The notes under the pieces are model-generated. The model had not been told where the DNA came from, did not search any database, and saw nothing but the letters and a program-made list of their open reading frames with translations. A stretch of 64,000 bases of DNA from Thiosulfatihalobacter marinus (GTDB taxonomy: Bacteria > Pseudomonadota > Alphaproteobacteria > Rhodobacterales > Rhodobacteraceae): positions 62,001 through 126,000 of the forward strand of contig NZ_JAECRZ010000001.1 in NCBI RefSeq assembly GCF_016019955.1. Direction: 5' to 3'. Of the stretch, positions 63,525 to 64,000 are shown piece after piece. A program made the translations under genes and the position numbers. Position 1 is the first letter of the stretch, and each line of letters starts with the position of its first letter.

Positions 63525-63748
63525 CATACACTCCTTGTTGGGCACATTGCTGTGCTTGATCAGGCGAATTCAGTCCGCCCGGATTATGGTTGTCATGAAG
63601 GATATCGGGCGCCGGTTTCCCGCGCGCCCAGGCAGCTTTTTGCCGGTTCCCCTCTCGACTGCCTGTTATCTCAGACCAGCGGCCCGGAAAAAGCAAGCGT
63701 TCCTTTTGGGATGACGTTGCGCAATCCGGTCATTCCGCAAGCCCGTGT

Positions 63749-63778
63749 TTGACTTTCGGGCGGTGCTGTCTGTAGCGT
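63749..63778 (+). promoter_or_regulatory. Candidate promoter of the ABC ATPase gene
   Basis: TTGACT (63749-63754), an 18-bp spacer and TAGCGT (63773-63778) lie 44 bp before the ATPase start in the 297-bp divergent gap 63525-63821. The rest of that gap shows no gene. Confidence 0.3.
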
Positions 63779-63821
63779 TCGGGCCTGAGCAAACACCAAC
63801 ACCACGCGGGGAGTTATCGCG

Positions 63822-64000
63822 ATGCTGGACAGGGCCATTGCCTCGATCGAGAACCTGAAGGTCGAGTTCCAGACAAAGGACGGCCCGGTGGTGGGGGTAG
63901 AGGATGTTTCGTTCCAGGTTTTCCCGGGCGAAACCGTTTGTATCGTTGGCGAATCCGGGTCCGGCAAATCGGTTTCCAGCCTGTCGCTGATGCGGCTGGT
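63822..64000 (+). CDS. Peptide ABC transporter ATP-binding protein, N-terminal part
   Basis: The first 59 codons are present before the window ends. IENLKVEFQTKDGPVVGVEDVSFQV and the Walker A GESGSGKS (about residues 43-50) followed by SLSLMRL are typical of DppD/OppD or fused DppDF ATPases. It is transcribed away from the binding protein and permeases, so the transporter is encoded as two divergent units. The start ATG 63822 is preceded by GGGGAGTTATCGC. Confidence 0.9.
   Translation, partial: MLDRAIASIENLKVEFQTKDGPVVGVEDVSFQVFPGETVCIVGESGSGKSVSSLSLMRL

Noticed and set aside
1-64000. tRNA, rRNA or CRISPR genes
   Set aside because: No cloverleaf with GTTCRANYC arm, rRNA stretch or regular repeat-spacer array was found in the gaps on either strand by eye.

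Overview
The window is high-GC chromosomal DNA from an alphaproteobacterium of the Rhodobacterales, most likely the Roseobacter group. Support for this comes from the gene order murD-ftsW-murG-murC-DUF2484-murB-ddl-ftsQ-ftsA-ftsZ-lpxC-bamD-recN, a monomeric NADP isocitrate dehydrogenase, cobS/cobT next to J-domain and BolA genes, a Hint/RTX secreted protein, and a repeated intergenic element ending in a GGCCAAAAGAAGA-like tail. Genus cannot be fixed by reading alone. I see no rRNA, tRNA, CRISPR array, prophage or insertion sequence; nearly all of it looks like core chromosome.

Layout. 1-149 is the 3' end of a glpD-like gene. 296-2512 is icd with its own terminator. 2660-6638 is a small catabolic operon (PLP-dependent ammonia-lyase-like enzyme, M24 hydrolase, Asp/Glu racemase-family enzyme, then a beta-hydroxyacid dehydrogenase). 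xerC and a DUF484 gene run leftward at 6743-8364. 8521-27120 is the division/cell-wall (dcw) cluster, interrupted by a leftward flavoprotein gene (9921-11099) and, between murC and murB, by an APC permease, two related DUF2484 membrane proteins and a third small membrane protein. After recN come a ClC-type channel, a DUF427 protein, a large aminopeptidase P and cobT/cobS.

35036-36028 carries a ChvI/CenR-like response regulator without a kinase, preceded by one or two tiny ORFs. 36294-37776 holds a J-domain protein with a predicted zinc motif, bolA and a DUF4177 protein. 37819-39642 holds a methyltransferase, a thioesterase and a sulfotransferase. Then follow gatB, a conserved protein of unknown function, a small membrane protein with an SDR, pepN divergent from glcB (malate synthase G), a GATase1 hydrolase, a 765-residue RTX/Hint protein, another SDR divergent from a secreted metallo-beta-lactamase-fold protein with a degraded metal motif, an isoprenylcysteine-methyltransferase-like protein, pntAB, a DUF3422 protein, and a dipeptide/oligopeptide ABC transporter (two permeases and a binding protein leftward, the ATPase divergent and cut by the window edge).

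How the genes work together: the dcw block makes peptidoglycan precursors (MurD, MurC, MurB, Ddl, MurG), builds the divisome (FtsW, FtsQ, FtsA, FtsZ) and links to outer-membrane synthesis (LpxC, BamD). Icd and PntAB supply NADPH, and GlcB handles glyoxylate. The observations I find least explained are: competing inverted repeats in the ftsA-ftsZ gap; a seven-copy intergenic element; the eutAB-like catabolic operon whose lyase lacks the Asp of true diaminopropionate ammonia-lyases; and the secreted MBL-fold protein that has lost its HxHxDH motif.
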